Counted from the first letter of the stretch, positions 1 through 8,060 are shown. The stretch is DNA of 17,119 bases from Phycisphaerae bacterium SM23_33 (GCA_001303665.1 LJUF01000017.1:1-17119); one strand, 5' to 3'. Notes: generated by a model not told the origin, from the letters alone. Numbers and translations are program-made.

Positions 1-1
1 C

Positions 2-28
2 GCTCGCCTGCGGCAAGCCCTTTATTTT
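2..28. terminator. possible terminator hairpin at window edge
   Basis: Positions 2-8 (GCTCGCC) and 12-18 (GGCAAGC) form a short stem with a 3-nt loop, followed on the plus strand by a T-rich run at 21-28. In plus-strand RNA one pair is a C-A mismatch; in minus-strand RNA the same position is a G-U pair and the stem is complete, preceded by an A-rich stretch. This fits a bidirectional terminator between the minus-strand SecA unit and an unseen convergent gene to the left. The other flank is outside the window, so this is tentative. Confidence 0.3.
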
Positions 29-47
29 CAAAGTGTTGCGCGAACGG

Positions 48-69
48 GCCCCAGGCGGGGGTCTGGGGC
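48..69 (-). terminator. GC-rich hairpin downstream of the SecA-like gene
   Basis: GCCCCAG (48-54) and CTGGGGC (63-69) are perfect 7-bp inverted arms around an 8-nt loop, about 130 nt past the SecA-like stop codon. No T tract follows directly on the minus strand. A second smaller hairpin, CCCTT/AAGGG at 95-107, lies closer to the stop and is followed on the minus strand by ATTTG. The 198-nt tail after the gene holds these hairpins and no credible coding region. Either could contribute to transcript end formation, but neither is a textbook intrinsic terminator. Confidence 0.25.
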
Positions 70-198
70 TCTTGCGCCCAGAAGGCACTCAAATCCCTTC
101 AAAAGGGGTTCAGCGGATACCCCCCCGTTGGGATCCAGCGGTGGGCTTGGCGGAGCAGGCGGGGTTTGGCTTGAACCGGGCGGGCTGAAGGCGTGGGG

Positions 199-2187
199 TT
201 ACCGCTCGCTGCCGGCGAAGCCCAGGTACTCATCCAGCCAATCGTCGGTGCGGAGGACGGACTTTCGCTGGCGGAGGGCCATGCGGGTGGCCTTGGCCTG
301 GGCGGTGTCGAAAAGCAGCCGCGTGAGGCGGGTGGAGATCTCGCGGTCGGTCTGCGCGTAGCGGCGGCGAAGGGCGCCGGCGACATGGGGGGCGTGGCGG
401 CGGGCGAGCTCGTCTTCGAGGCAGACGATGGCCTGGGCGCTGCCGGGGTCGCCCTGGCGGGCGCATCGGCCGAAGAGTTGCCGGTCAATCCGCCCGGCGG
501 TGTGGCGTTCGGTGGCGATGACGTGCAGGCCCCCGAGATCGGCCACGCCGGAGCCCAGCTTGATGTCGGTTCCTCGCCCGGCCATGTTGGTGGCGACGGT
601 GATCTTGCCCCTGAGGCCGGCGGCGGCGACGATCTGTGCCTCTTCGCGGTGGCGGACGGCGTTGAGCACCTGGTGTTCCAGGCCCTCGGCGGTAAGCAGT
701 TGGCTGAGGTGCTCGCTGGCGCGGACGCTGCGGGTGCCGACCAGTAGCGGCCGGCCGGTGTCGTGCAGGCGGCGGATCTCCTGGACGATGGTCTGCCACT
801 TGGCCTGTTCGGTGGCGAAGACGCGGTCAGGCAGGACCTGGCGGATGCAGGGGCGGTTGGTGGGGATGACCACCACCGGGCGGTGATACACCTGCCAGAA
901 CTCCCTTCGGGCCTCGGTGGCGGTGCCGGTCATCCCCGCCAGCTTGCGATACAGGCGGAAGAAGCGCTGGAAGCTGACGCGGGCGTAGGTATCCTTGGGG
1001 GGCTTGACTTCCAGGTCCTCCTTGGCCTCGACGGCCTGGTGGAGGCCGTCGCGCCAGGTGCGGTCGGGCATGAGCCGGCCGGTGAATTCATCGACGATGA
1101 CGACCTTGCCGTCGTCCACGACGTACTGCTTCTCCAATTGGTAGAAGTGCCGGGCGGTGAGGGCCTGGACGACCAGCTCCTCGCGGCGCCTGACGCCCCT
1201 CCAGATGCCGCCCAGCTCGCCGGCCAGCTGGGAGAGCCGCTGCTTGCCGGGGGAGGTGAGGTCGACCTCCCGGTAGCGCTCGTTGACGCGGAAATCGCGG
1301 GGGAGGCTGAGCTGCCCGGCCAGCTCGACCGCCTGCCGGAAGGCCTCCACCTGGTCGGGGTTGGGGGCGTCGCCGGAGATGATCAGGGGGGTGACGGCCT
1401 CGTCGATCAGCACGGAGTCGGCCTCGTCCACGATGACGTAGTGCAGGCCGCGCTGGACCAGCCGGTCGGTGCCGCTGCCGGCCCCCTCGGCGATCTTGCT
1501 CAGCAGGGCCGAGGTCAAGCCGGGCAGCCTGCCCAGCGCCAGCCGGTCGCGCAGGAAGTCGGCCGTCACCTCCTTGTTCGTGCAGTAGGTGACGTCGGCC
1601 CGGTAGGCCTGGCGGCGCTCCGGGGGAGACATGCCCTGGGCCACGTAGGCGACCTGCACGCCGCAGAACTTGTAGACCGGGCCCATCCACTCGGCGTCGC
1701 GCTGGGCCAGGTAGTCGTTGACGGTGACGATATGACAGCCCTTGCCGCGCCAGCCGGCGACGGTGGCGGGCATGGTGGCGGCAAGCGTTTTACCCTCGCC
1801 GGTGGCCAGTTCGGCGACACACCCGGCGTCCAGTGCCAGCGCCCCGGCGACCTGCACGAGGAAGGGTCTTTCCCCGATCCGGCGAAAGGCGACCTCGCGA
1901 ACGATGGCGAAGGCCGTCAGCAGGTCCTGGGGCTTGTCCCGCCCGCGGCGGAAGCGCTCCCGGAACTCATCGGCCTGGGTTCGAAGCCTGGCGTCGGCCA
2001 GGTTGGCAAAGTGCTTCTCCAGGGCCATGACGTGTTCGGCCAGGCGGAGGAACCGCCCGCGGCGGGTGAGCAGCCGCTTGGCCACGCCCACGCTCACGTC
2101 CCAGGCGGCGTCCAAGCCCTTGGGAAGCTCCTGGCTGCCGCCGCGCTGGGAGAGCATCCGCCAGGTTGTGCTGGGCAGGTCGGTCAC
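199..2187 (-). CDS. SecA-like translocase ATPase, short divergent paralogue
   Basis: A 662-residue protein of the SecA DEAD-motor family. Visible landmarks are Walker A TGEGKT (129-134), the VNDYLAQRDAEWMG block (156-169), DEADSVLIDEA (254-264) where housekeeping SecA usually has DEVDSILIDEA, IVDEFTGR (364-371) inside or after the preprotein cross-linking domain, MTGTA (419-423), GRGTD (537-541) and GRCARQGDPG (573-582). The last differs from the usual GRSGRQGDPG. The protein stops soon after the second motor domain, with only a short helical tail, and lacks most of the usual scaffold/wing region and the Cys-rich zinc-binding C-terminus (SecA is commonly about 830-950 residues). All ATPase motifs are intact, so it is probably an active motor. 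It starts with GTG one base after the M50 stop codon, as last gene of the five-gene unit. I infer a specialised accessory motor; a genome-wide second secA is expected elsewhere but not seen. Confidence 0.92.
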   Translation of the reverse strand: MTDLPSTTWRMLSQRGGSQELPKGLDAAWDVSVGVAKRLLTRRGRFLRLAEHVMALEKHFANLADARLRTQADEFRERFRRGRDKPQDLLTAFAIVREVAFRRIGERPFLVQVAGALALDAGCVAELATGEGKTLAATMPATVAGWRGKGCHIVTVNDYLAQRDAEWMGPVYKFCGVQVAYVAQGMSPPERRQAYRADVTYCTNKEVTADFLRDRLALGRLPGLTSALLSKIAEGAGSGTDRLVQRGLHYVIVDEADSVLIDEAVTPLIISGDAPNPDQVEAFRQAVELAGQLSLPRDFRVNERYREVDLTSPGKQRLSQLAGELGGIWRGVRRREELVVQALTARHFYQLEKQYVVDDGKVVIVDEFTGRLMPDRTWRDGLHQAVEAKEDLEVKPPKDTYARVSFQRFFRLYRKLAGMTGTATEARREFWQVYHRPVVVIPTNRPCIRQVLPDRVFATEQAKWQTIVQEIRRLHDTGRPLLVGTRSVRASEHLSQLLTAEGLEHQVLNAVRHREEAQIVAAAGLRGKITVATNMAGRGTDIKLGSGVADLGGLHVIATERHTAGRIDRQLFGRCARQGDPGSAQAIVCLEDELARRHAPHVAGALRRRYAQTDREISTRLTRLLFDTAQAKATRMALRQRKSVLRTDDWLDEYLGFAGSER

Positions 2188-2188
2188 C

Positions 2189-4384
2189 TCAGACGTGGAA
2201 CCTCTCCTGGAACATTTGCAGCACCGCCCGCCACAACTGGGCGAGCAGGGGTTTGTCGGCCATGCGGAAGCGGACCACGACGCGCTGCCCGGTCAGCAGG
2301 GGGACGCGGGGGTCGGGATCAGGCTGGATGTGGATTTCGAAGAAGGGCTCGACCGCCACCAGACCGCGCTGTTGTTCCGGCGCGGTCACGATGGGCCCGC
2401 CGGCCAGGGAACTAAGGGCAGGGGAGGGCAGGTGCTCTTTCCCGGCCGGCAGGATCCGCAGCCGGGAGCCGGTCAGTTCCCCGTCCGGGCAGCCCTTCAG
2501 GCGGATTTCCACGCGGGGCCCGGCCTGCTCGATGAGCATGGCGTCCTGCTGGGGGGCCGTGGCGCGGATGATCACGCCGTCTTTGCCGGCGACCACCCCC
2601 ACCCTGTCGCCGTGGCGAAGGTAGGCCCCTTTGAGTCGTTCGATATTTGGCGAGATCCACTGTCCGGCAAAAGGCGACTTGATCACCAGGGCGTTGAGCT
2701 GGTCGTCGACGCGGCGGATCTGGTCGTCGAGGGCGGCGATCTGCTGGTCGAGGTATTGTGCCGCGGCAATGTCCTGTGTCTCGGCCAGCCGCCGCCGGGC
2801 CTCCAGGCCCCTGTGCTGGGCGAGCCATCGGTCCTTGCGGGCCGAAAGCTCCATGTTCACCGCCCGCAGCAGCGGCGGGCCCTCCGGGTCGACGTCCCGG
2901 CCGGAGGGCATGCAATCAACCACGAAGCCGTCGGCGGCGGCGTGGATGAACACGTGGCGGGCGGGCTCGACGACGCCTTCGATCCGGCTGCGGTCAGGGG
3001 TGGGGATGATCGCGAAGGGCACTAGAATGGCTGCCACGGCGGCCACCGTGGATGCGGCCGCCCTGGGGCGGACGCGGTCCAGCTCGCCGCTGGTGGCCAG
3101 GTAGTAGACGAGCTTGCCCACGGGAGCGCCGAGCCAGACGACGGCCGCCACGACGCCCAGCACCGCGGCGATGACAAATAACTCGTTGGGCAGGCGGTTG
3201 CCGAGGAACAGAATGATGACCGTCAAGATGAAGACGCGGTACAGCGTCGAGGCAATGCCGTAGAACACCATCCAGCCCTTCTCGCCGGTGGTGTGGGCGG
3301 GGTTCTGAGGACGGCGGACCCCCCAGGCGTGTCGCCGGACCAGGTAGGAGAGGTACTGGCGGCTGCGGGGAGCCAGGTTGGGGATCTCCAGCAGGTCCGA
3401 GAGGATGTAGTAGGCGTCGTATCGCAGCAGGGGGTTGCCGTTGAACAGCAAGGTCGAGACGCTGGCGATGAAGATGACGTTGTAGGCGACGGCGTTGACG
3501 GGGCCCGGCCCAGTCAGGGCCCAGACCGCCGCCGCCACGGAGGCGATGCCCAGCTCCACCATCATGCCCATGGTGCCGACGAGCACCCGGTGCCACTTGC
3601 TGCGGAAGGCCCAGGCGCTGGAGGCGTCGACGTACGGCAGGGGCATGAACACCAGGAACATCACGCCCATGACGTGCACTTCGCCTCCCGAGCCCGCCTG
3701 CTGCCCGAACTTCTTGCAGGCGAAGGCGTGGCCGAATTCGTGCAGGATCTTCACGACGATGATGCTCAAGTACATCAGCGGCAGGTTTTTCATCAGGTTG
3801 GCGCGGGCGAAGACGTCCTGCCCGCGGGAGAGGAGGGCATCAAAGTGGGTGACGGCGAAATACCCCCCCACGACCAGCAGCCCTGCCCAGAGGACAAACC
3901 CGACCCAGGTGAAGATCCAGCGGACGGCCGGCAGCAGCGCGTTCAGGAACGCGTCCGGGTCGATCAGCGGGATGCGGATGAAGAGGAAGTTCATCAGGTA
4001 GCTTTTGACTTCGCGCTGGACGCGCCGCTGATAGCGCTTGAACAGGCTCTCGGTGTCGGGGGGCAGCTCAGCGTGCAGGAGGTTGGAGGCGTACAGCTGC
4101 CCCAGCAGTTGAATTGCCTCGCCCTGTGTGGGAGCGGCGTCGCCGAGCGTCTCATTGCAGATCCGCCACACCTCCCCCACCGTCCGCCGGCCGTCCAGCA
4201 TCCCCACGAACCCGTAGGCGGGCTCGTTCAGCCGGGAAAACTGGTTGTTGGAGGGGTCCTGAAGGACGTGCCACATCTGCCCGCGAAAGTGCTGGCGGTA
4301 AACCTGCACGGTGGAACGCAGCCGCGGGTGCAGCTCCGCCACCCGGTACCACGATTCGCTGAATGTCGGACGATCCACAGGCAC
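2189..4384 (-). CDS. PqqD-M50 metalloprotease-HlyD fusion membrane protein
   Basis: A 731-residue multidomain protein. Residues about 25-105 look like a PqqD-type winged-helix domain (RiPP recognition element fold), judged by the pattern FRGQMWHVLQDP...FSRLNEPAY and the DGRRTVGEVW helix-turn. Hydrophobic segments follow from about 155. HEFGHA (215-220) is the M50 zinc motif HExxH, and GNPLLRYDAYY (316-326) supplies the distant Asp (D323) of the site-2 protease family. More membrane segments occur at about 270-320, 380-430 and 445-462. Residues about 463-731 resemble an HlyD-type adaptor: an IEGVVEP strand, a coiled coil rich in Gln/Asp/Arg at about 525-565, then an IKSPFAGQW lipoyl-like strand and a beta-barrel. 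The same layout is known for predicted peptide-handling zinc proteases such as the YydH group. The GTG start at 4384 has GAGGG 7 nt upstream. It lies 16 nt after the GAF-HlyD gene and 1 nt before the SecA-like gene. Protease activity and substrate are inferred. Confidence 0.88.
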   Translation of the reverse strand: MPVDRPTFSESWYRVAELHPRLRSTVQVYRQHFRGQMWHVLQDPSNNQFSRLNEPAYGFVGMLDGRRTVGEVWRICNETLGDAAPTQGEAIQLLGQLYASNLLHAELPPDTESLFKRYQRRVQREVKSYLMNFLFIRIPLIDPDAFLNALLPAVRWIFTWVGFVLWAGLLVVGGYFAVTHFDALLSRGQDVFARANLMKNLPLMYLSIIVVKILHEFGHAFACKKFGQQAGSGGEVHVMGVMFLVFMPLPYVDASSAWAFRSKWHRVLVGTMGMMVELGIASVAAAVWALTGPGPVNAVAYNVIFIASVSTLLFNGNPLLRYDAYYILSDLLEIPNLAPRSRQYLSYLVRRHAWGVRRPQNPAHTTGEKGWMVFYGIASTLYRVFILTVIILFLGNRLPNELFVIAAVLGVVAAVVWLGAPVGKLVYYLATSGELDRVRPRAAASTVAAVAAILVPFAIIPTPDRSRIEGVVEPARHVFIHAAADGFVVDCMPSGRDVDPEGPPLLRAVNMELSARKDRWLAQHRGLEARRRLAETQDIAAAQYLDQQIAALDDQIRRVDDQLNALVIKSPFAGQWISPNIERLKGAYLRHGDRVGVVAGKDGVIIRATAPQQDAMLIEQAGPRVEIRLKGCPDGELTGSRLRILPAGKEHLPSPALSSLAGGPIVTAPEQQRGLVAVEPFFEIHIQPDPDPRVPLLTGQRVVVRFRMADKPLLAQLWRAVLQMFQERFHV

Positions 4385-4400
4385 TTCAGCGCCCTCGCCG

Positions 4401-6704
4401 TTACAGCCACAGCTTCATCCGCGCCCAGTTGACCACCTTGTGCGTGAGCAGCCAGCCGTAGCTGCGCCGGCCCAGGGATATCTTGGCCACGCCTTCCATG
4501 CCCGGACGCATCCAGGGATAGGTCTCCCCCAGGTGCGCGCGCACCTTGAACACGTTCTGCTGGTCCACCACCTCGGCCATGGGGTTGACGCGCTCCACCT
4601 GGAAGGGGATTCGCTGTTCGGGGTAAGCGGCCGTGGCCAACTCGCCCACCACCTTCGTGTCTTTCTCGACGGCCTCGGCCACGGCGAGCTGGACGTCAGC
4701 GATTTGGTTATCGGGCACGGCCAGTTCCGCCCGCAGCCTGTCCACCGGGGCGACTTCGAAGAGCACGTCGCCCATTTTCACGGGGGCGCCGACCTGCCTC
4801 CTGAGGTCGCCGGTCACGACGAGCCCGCTGATCTTGGAGACGATCCTGGCCTTTTCAATCTGGTATTCCAGGAGGCGGATTCTGGCGGCCACTTCCTCGG
4901 CCGCGGCCTGAGCGATCTGGGCCTGTGCCGTCTTGCCGTCGCGCATGGCGGCCGCCGCCTCCGTCAGGCGGCCGGTGCGATCGGCCTGGGCGGCGGCCAG
5001 TTGCAGCCTCAGCTCGGCCGTGTCCAACGTCGCCAGGACGGTCGGGCCGGCGGCGATCCTCTGGGGGAAGGCCGTGGCCAACAGCGAGCGGTTCAACTCG
5101 ACCAGATGCCCGCCCTTGGGCGTGCCCTTCTTCAGGTCCGCCAGCAGTTCGGTCTGCCGTTGGCCCAGCTTGAAGCCCTGCCAGGCGGCCGAGTCGTAGC
5201 AGGCTTCGGAGCGGAGCAAGTCGTTCAGTTGACGGATGATTGCGGCTTTCGCCTGGTCATTCGGTTCGGCGCCTTCGGCGGCCGCAATGGCTTGGCGCGC
5301 TTCCTCGCCCAGCAATGCCCAGATGTGCTTGCCGGCAGAGGGCTCACCGGCTGCGGCCTGGGCGCGGATCTCAGCCAGCAGCCCCGCCCAGTCCTGCACG
5401 TCCGCGGCTTCCAGCAGCCAGGACGGCTCGTCGGCCTTTGAGCCCACGACATTGTCTCCCGGGTCGACGTAGACCTGCATGAGATACCCGTCAAAGGGCG
5501 CCGGCAGGCGCTGCTGCAGGGTGGCCTCCAGGGCGAAGGGCGCGTCAGCGCGGTACTCGCCCTTGCCGAAGATCAGCGCCGCCAGGACCACCATGGCGAG
5601 CACGGCCGCCAGCTTTAGCCAGGTGTGCTTGGGCCCCAGGCCCGCCGCCAGGGCCTCCCGGGCGGAGGCGGCGGCCCGGGCGCCGACCCACCGGTCGTGC
5701 TCGTGCAGGTCCACCAGCCGGGGCGTGCACAGGTCGCACGTCAGCCGCAACGACTCCATCTCCTCGGTCGTGAAGACGTTCTCCGCCGGCCGCTGCGCGG
5801 TCAGCACGGCCACCACCTTCGCCTCCCGGCGCAGCGGGACGCTGGCCACGGCCGCCGGGCCGTGCCGGGTGGCCAGTTCTCCGGTGGCCCGGCTGATGTA
5901 AGCGGCCTGGCTGGCCGGCGGGTAAAGCACCTCCAGGTCCTGATCGAGGCATTCCTCCATGGCGGCCTCGATGGTCTGCACGAGCTTCATTTTCCGGCTG
6001 AGCTTTTCGGTGTGGCTCATGGCCTTGAGCTTGACATACCTGCCGGCCAGAAACCCCAGGCTGACGCAGTCGCATTGCCACCGGCTGGCCACTTCGTTGC
6101 ACATGGCCATGGCCGCCGCGGCGAAACGGTCCGAGCCGTTCACGGCCGACAGCGCCTCCAGCGACACCCTCATCCGGCGGAGGTCCGCCCCGCGGCGCTG
6201 GAGGGCCAGCCGCATTTCGTAAAGGCTCAGCAGGCTGGTGGACAGCTCCAGCCGGTCCTGCCCGGCGGCCAGCTCCCCGCGCGTGCCGGCTTCGAGAATG
6301 AACGCCGCGGCCCCGCCAATCCCGCCGCTGCGGGCCAGCGGGATCATCACCAGATGCCGCCGCGCCGGCTGGCCGTAGAGCTCGTCCGGCTCGTGCACCG
6401 GCTGGGTGACGGTTTGGGCAGTCTCCATTGTCCGGGCGACGGACGCCGCCGCCTGCGCCAGCCACATTGGCGCAGTGGAGCCCTGCGCCAGAGCGGGGTG
6501 CACGGCCAGAACCTCTGCCTTGCCTTCCGGTGCGACCCGGAGAATGGCCCCGGCCTCGGCCGACGCGATGTGACACTGCACCGCCAGCAGGTTGGCCAGG
6601 AACAACTCCGGCGGGCCCTCGAACCGGCTGAGCCGTTCGATCAGCTCCGCCGTCGTCGGCGCCTTGTGGGCCTCGAAACCAGTGCGGGTGTGTTCCACCG
6701 TCAT
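4401..6704 (-). CDS. GAF-GAF-TM-HlyD membrane adaptor protein
   Basis: A 767-residue protein from the chosen ATG at 6704. Residues about 25-165 and 180-335 look like two GAF-type sensory domains (for example the LRREAKVVAVLTAQR strand near 291-305). A single transmembrane helix is at about 362-379. After it comes an HlyD/RND-type adaptor: a lipoyl-like strand (APFDGYLMQVYVDPGDNV, 402-419), a helical hairpin rich in Ala/Gln (562-620), the returning lipoyl strand (SKISGLVVTGDLRRQVGAPV, 623-642) and a barrel ending in WMRPGMEGVAKI. About 130 residues (420-552) are inserted between the first lipoyl strand and the TVLATLDTAELRLQ segment that normally follows it. An in-frame ATG at 6719 would add five residues, but 6704 has a strong ribosome site (GAGGTGG, 6-nt spacing) and 6719 has none. 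GAF domains would be cytoplasmic and the adaptor periplasmic. It could gate export in response to a small ligand, but that is inference. Confidence 0.87.
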   Translation of the reverse strand: MTVEHTRTGFEAHKAPTTAELIERLSRFEGPPELFLANLLAVQCHIASAEAGAILRVAPEGKAEVLAVHPALAQGSTAPMWLAQAAASVARTMETAQTVTQPVHEPDELYGQPARRHLVMIPLARSGGIGGAAAFILEAGTRGELAAGQDRLELSTSLLSLYEMRLALQRRGADLRRMRVSLEALSAVNGSDRFAAAAMAMCNEVASRWQCDCVSLGFLAGRYVKLKAMSHTEKLSRKMKLVQTIEAAMEECLDQDLEVLYPPASQAAYISRATGELATRHGPAAVASVPLRREAKVVAVLTAQRPAENVFTTEEMESLRLTCDLCTPRLVDLHEHDRWVGARAAASAREALAAGLGPKHTWLKLAAVLAMVVLAALIFGKGEYRADAPFALEATLQQRLPAPFDGYLMQVYVDPGDNVVGSKADEPSWLLEAADVQDWAGLLAEIRAQAAAGEPSAGKHIWALLGEEARQAIAAAEGAEPNDQAKAAIIRQLNDLLRSEACYDSAAWQGFKLGQRQTELLADLKKGTPKGGHLVELNRSLLATAFPQRIAAGPTVLATLDTAELRLQLAAAQADRTGRLTEAAAAMRDGKTAQAQIAQAAAEEVAARIRLLEYQIEKARIVSKISGLVVTGDLRRQVGAPVKMGDVLFEVAPVDRLRAELAVPDNQIADVQLAVAEAVEKDTKVVGELATAAYPEQRIPFQVERVNPMAEVVDQQNVFKVRAHLGETYPWMRPGMEGVAKISLGRRSYGWLLTHKVVNWARMKLWL

Positions 6705-6736
6705 CAGCAACCACCTCATCCGGCCGAAGCCGAGCG

Positions 6737-7111
6737 TCAGGTGCTCTTGGTGCGCTTCGTGACGTCCAACTCCAGCTCGCCGAACCGCTCCTCGTGGCGG
6801 CGAATCAACTGACTCAGCGTGATGGCCAGACGCTTGGCCGAGTAGTAGTTCATGATGACCCGCTCGTTCACCTGGAAGATGATCTCCGGCTGTTCTTGCT
6901 GCTGCTGCTGGCCAACCGGGTTCAAGAGGTTCAGCCCGAAGTCGAGCATGACCTCCTCGGCCGTGCCGTTGGTGCGGAACGCGTTGGCGTACCCGGTCCG
7001 CATGTTCCGCTCGTCCACCCGAATTCGGATCTGCCGCTGCCCGGTCTGCTCGCGGACCTGCTCCTCAATCGGTTTGTCCTCGGCGTTGCCTGATTCGCGC
7101 TTGGCTGCCAT
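6737..7111 (-). CDS. DUF3467 family protein
   Basis: A 124-residue protein matching the DUF3467 pattern: RTGYANAFRTNGTAEEVMLDFGLNLL (39-64), an interior strand EIIFQVNERVIM (76-87), and a C-terminal helix SAKRLAITLSQLIRRHEERFGEL (91-113) typical of the family. There is no signal peptide or membrane segment, so it is probably cytoplasmic. A charged N-terminus rich in Glu/Lys/Gln (1-35) precedes the domain, and five Gln in a row (68-72, a CAG-type triplet run in the DNA) split the first half from the second. The family has no established function. It sits between two adaptor genes, 3 nt after one and 32 nt before the ATG of the next, with GGAG 7 nt before its ATG. That position suggests a role in the export unit as chaperone, regulator or partner of a motor. 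Confidence 0.85.
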   Translation of the reverse strand: MAAKRESGNAEDKPIEEQVREQTGQRQIRIRVDERNMRTGYANAFRTNGTAEEVMLDFGLNLLNPVGQQQQQEQPEIIFQVNERVIMNYYSAKRLAITLSQLIRRHEERFGELELDVTKRTKST

Positions 7112-7114
7112 GAA

Positions 7115-8017
7115 TTACTCCTTCCTGCCCGGTGGCTTTTTCGAGAGGGGGACTTCCGCTTTTTCCATTGCGCCGCCGCTGCCGGCAGGCGCCTGAAAGC
7201 TCACTTTAACCCGCTCACCGGCCGGGGCAGAGCCCTCGTAGGGCACCTCCACCCGGACCGTTTTGGTCTCGCTGGCCGAATCCGCCATGGCGGCGATGTG
7301 GATGATCTTGCCCATCACCGTCCGGTTCTCCTGGCCCTCGCCGGCAATCGGAAACGCCACCTCGGCCTTGCCGCCGAGGGCCAGCTTCATGGCCCGCACC
7401 TGACCGACGGGCACGGGCACGTCCACCCACAGGGGGTCGGTCTTTACCACCCGGATGATGTCCTCGACGCCGTCGGCGCTCTCCCCTTCGCGGAGCATGA
7501 TCTTCTCGACCCGGCCGGCGATCGGGCTCACCAGCTGCATCTGGTTCACCCGAACCTTCGCCTCGAGGTACTTGAGCTGGTTCAGGTCATTCTCGAACCT
7601 GGCCAGTTCCAGCGACAGCTGCTTTATCTTCGCTTCCAGCTGGGCGTGCTCCAATTCCATCTTGGGCACCGCGTTGCGCTCGTACGCCCACTCCTTCATC
7701 CTGAGGTCGACGTTCGCCTGCTCCAACTGAGCCGCGGCCGCCCTGACGTGTATGGTGTCCTCGGCCTGGGCCTTGAGTTGTTTCAACTGGGCCTGCTCGG
7801 CCTCGTCGTCCAACTGAACGAGCGTCTGGCCTGGCTCGACCAAGTCGCCCTCCTTCACCAGTACCGCCTTGATTCGCCCGGGGCGGAGGAAGGAAAGGGT
7901 GACGTCTCTGCTGGGCCGGGCGACGGCCTCAATGGCCTGGCCCAGGCAGAGCCCCGCGCCCGGGACCAAGAGAACCGCGGCCGCCAGGCACAACGCGACC
8001 CTCACCTGCGCCCTCAT
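7115..8017 (-). CDS. secreted HlyD/RND-type periplasmic adaptor
   Basis: A 300-residue protein from the ATG at 8017. Residues 1-26 are a signal peptide (VRVALCLAAAVLLVPGAGLC); there is no proper lipobox, so cleavage by signal peptidase I is likely. Then come a lipoyl-like strand (FLRPGRIKAVLVKEGDLVEP, 43-62), an alpha-helical hairpin of about 90 residues (70-155), the second lipoyl strand (LVSPIAGRVEKIMLREGE, 162-179) and a beta-barrel with a PLWVDVPVP strand. This is the membrane-fusion-protein fold used in efflux pumps and type I secretion, but short. The open frame extends to 8278, but the extra N-terminus is Arg/Gly-rich and would bury the signal peptide. ATG 8017 has GGGAG with 9-nt spacing. 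It is the first gene of the five-gene unit and no inner-membrane pump or outer-membrane channel gene lies beside it. Confidence 0.87.
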   Translation of the reverse strand: MRAQVRVALCLAAAVLLVPGAGLCLGQAIEAVARPSRDVTLSFLRPGRIKAVLVKEGDLVEPGQTLVQLDDEAEQAQLKQLKAQAEDTIHVRAAAAQLEQANVDLRMKEWAYERNAVPKMELEHAQLEAKIKQLSLELARFENDLNQLKYLEAKVRVNQMQLVSPIAGRVEKIMLREGESADGVEDIIRVVKTDPLWVDVPVPVGQVRAMKLALGGKAEVAFPIAGEGQENRTVMGKIIHIAAMADSASETKTVRVEVPYEGSAPAGERVKVSFQAPAGSGGAMEKAEVPLSKKPPGRKE

Positions 8018-8060
8018 GATGTTGCTCTCCCATGCAAAAGGGTCTTCCAGTCTTTCCACC

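Noticed and set aside
763..2415. Long plus-strand open frame of 550 codons opposite the SecA-like gene
   Set aside because: It lies opposite strong SecA motifs, its product is low-complexity Gly/Ala/Asp/Leu, and it has no recognisable domain. Long antisense frames are expected in DNA this GC-rich.
7940..8017. Lipoprotein signal in the first adaptor
   Set aside because: The Cys in AGLCLG is preceded by Leu, not Gly/Ala/Ser, so the lipobox rule is not met.
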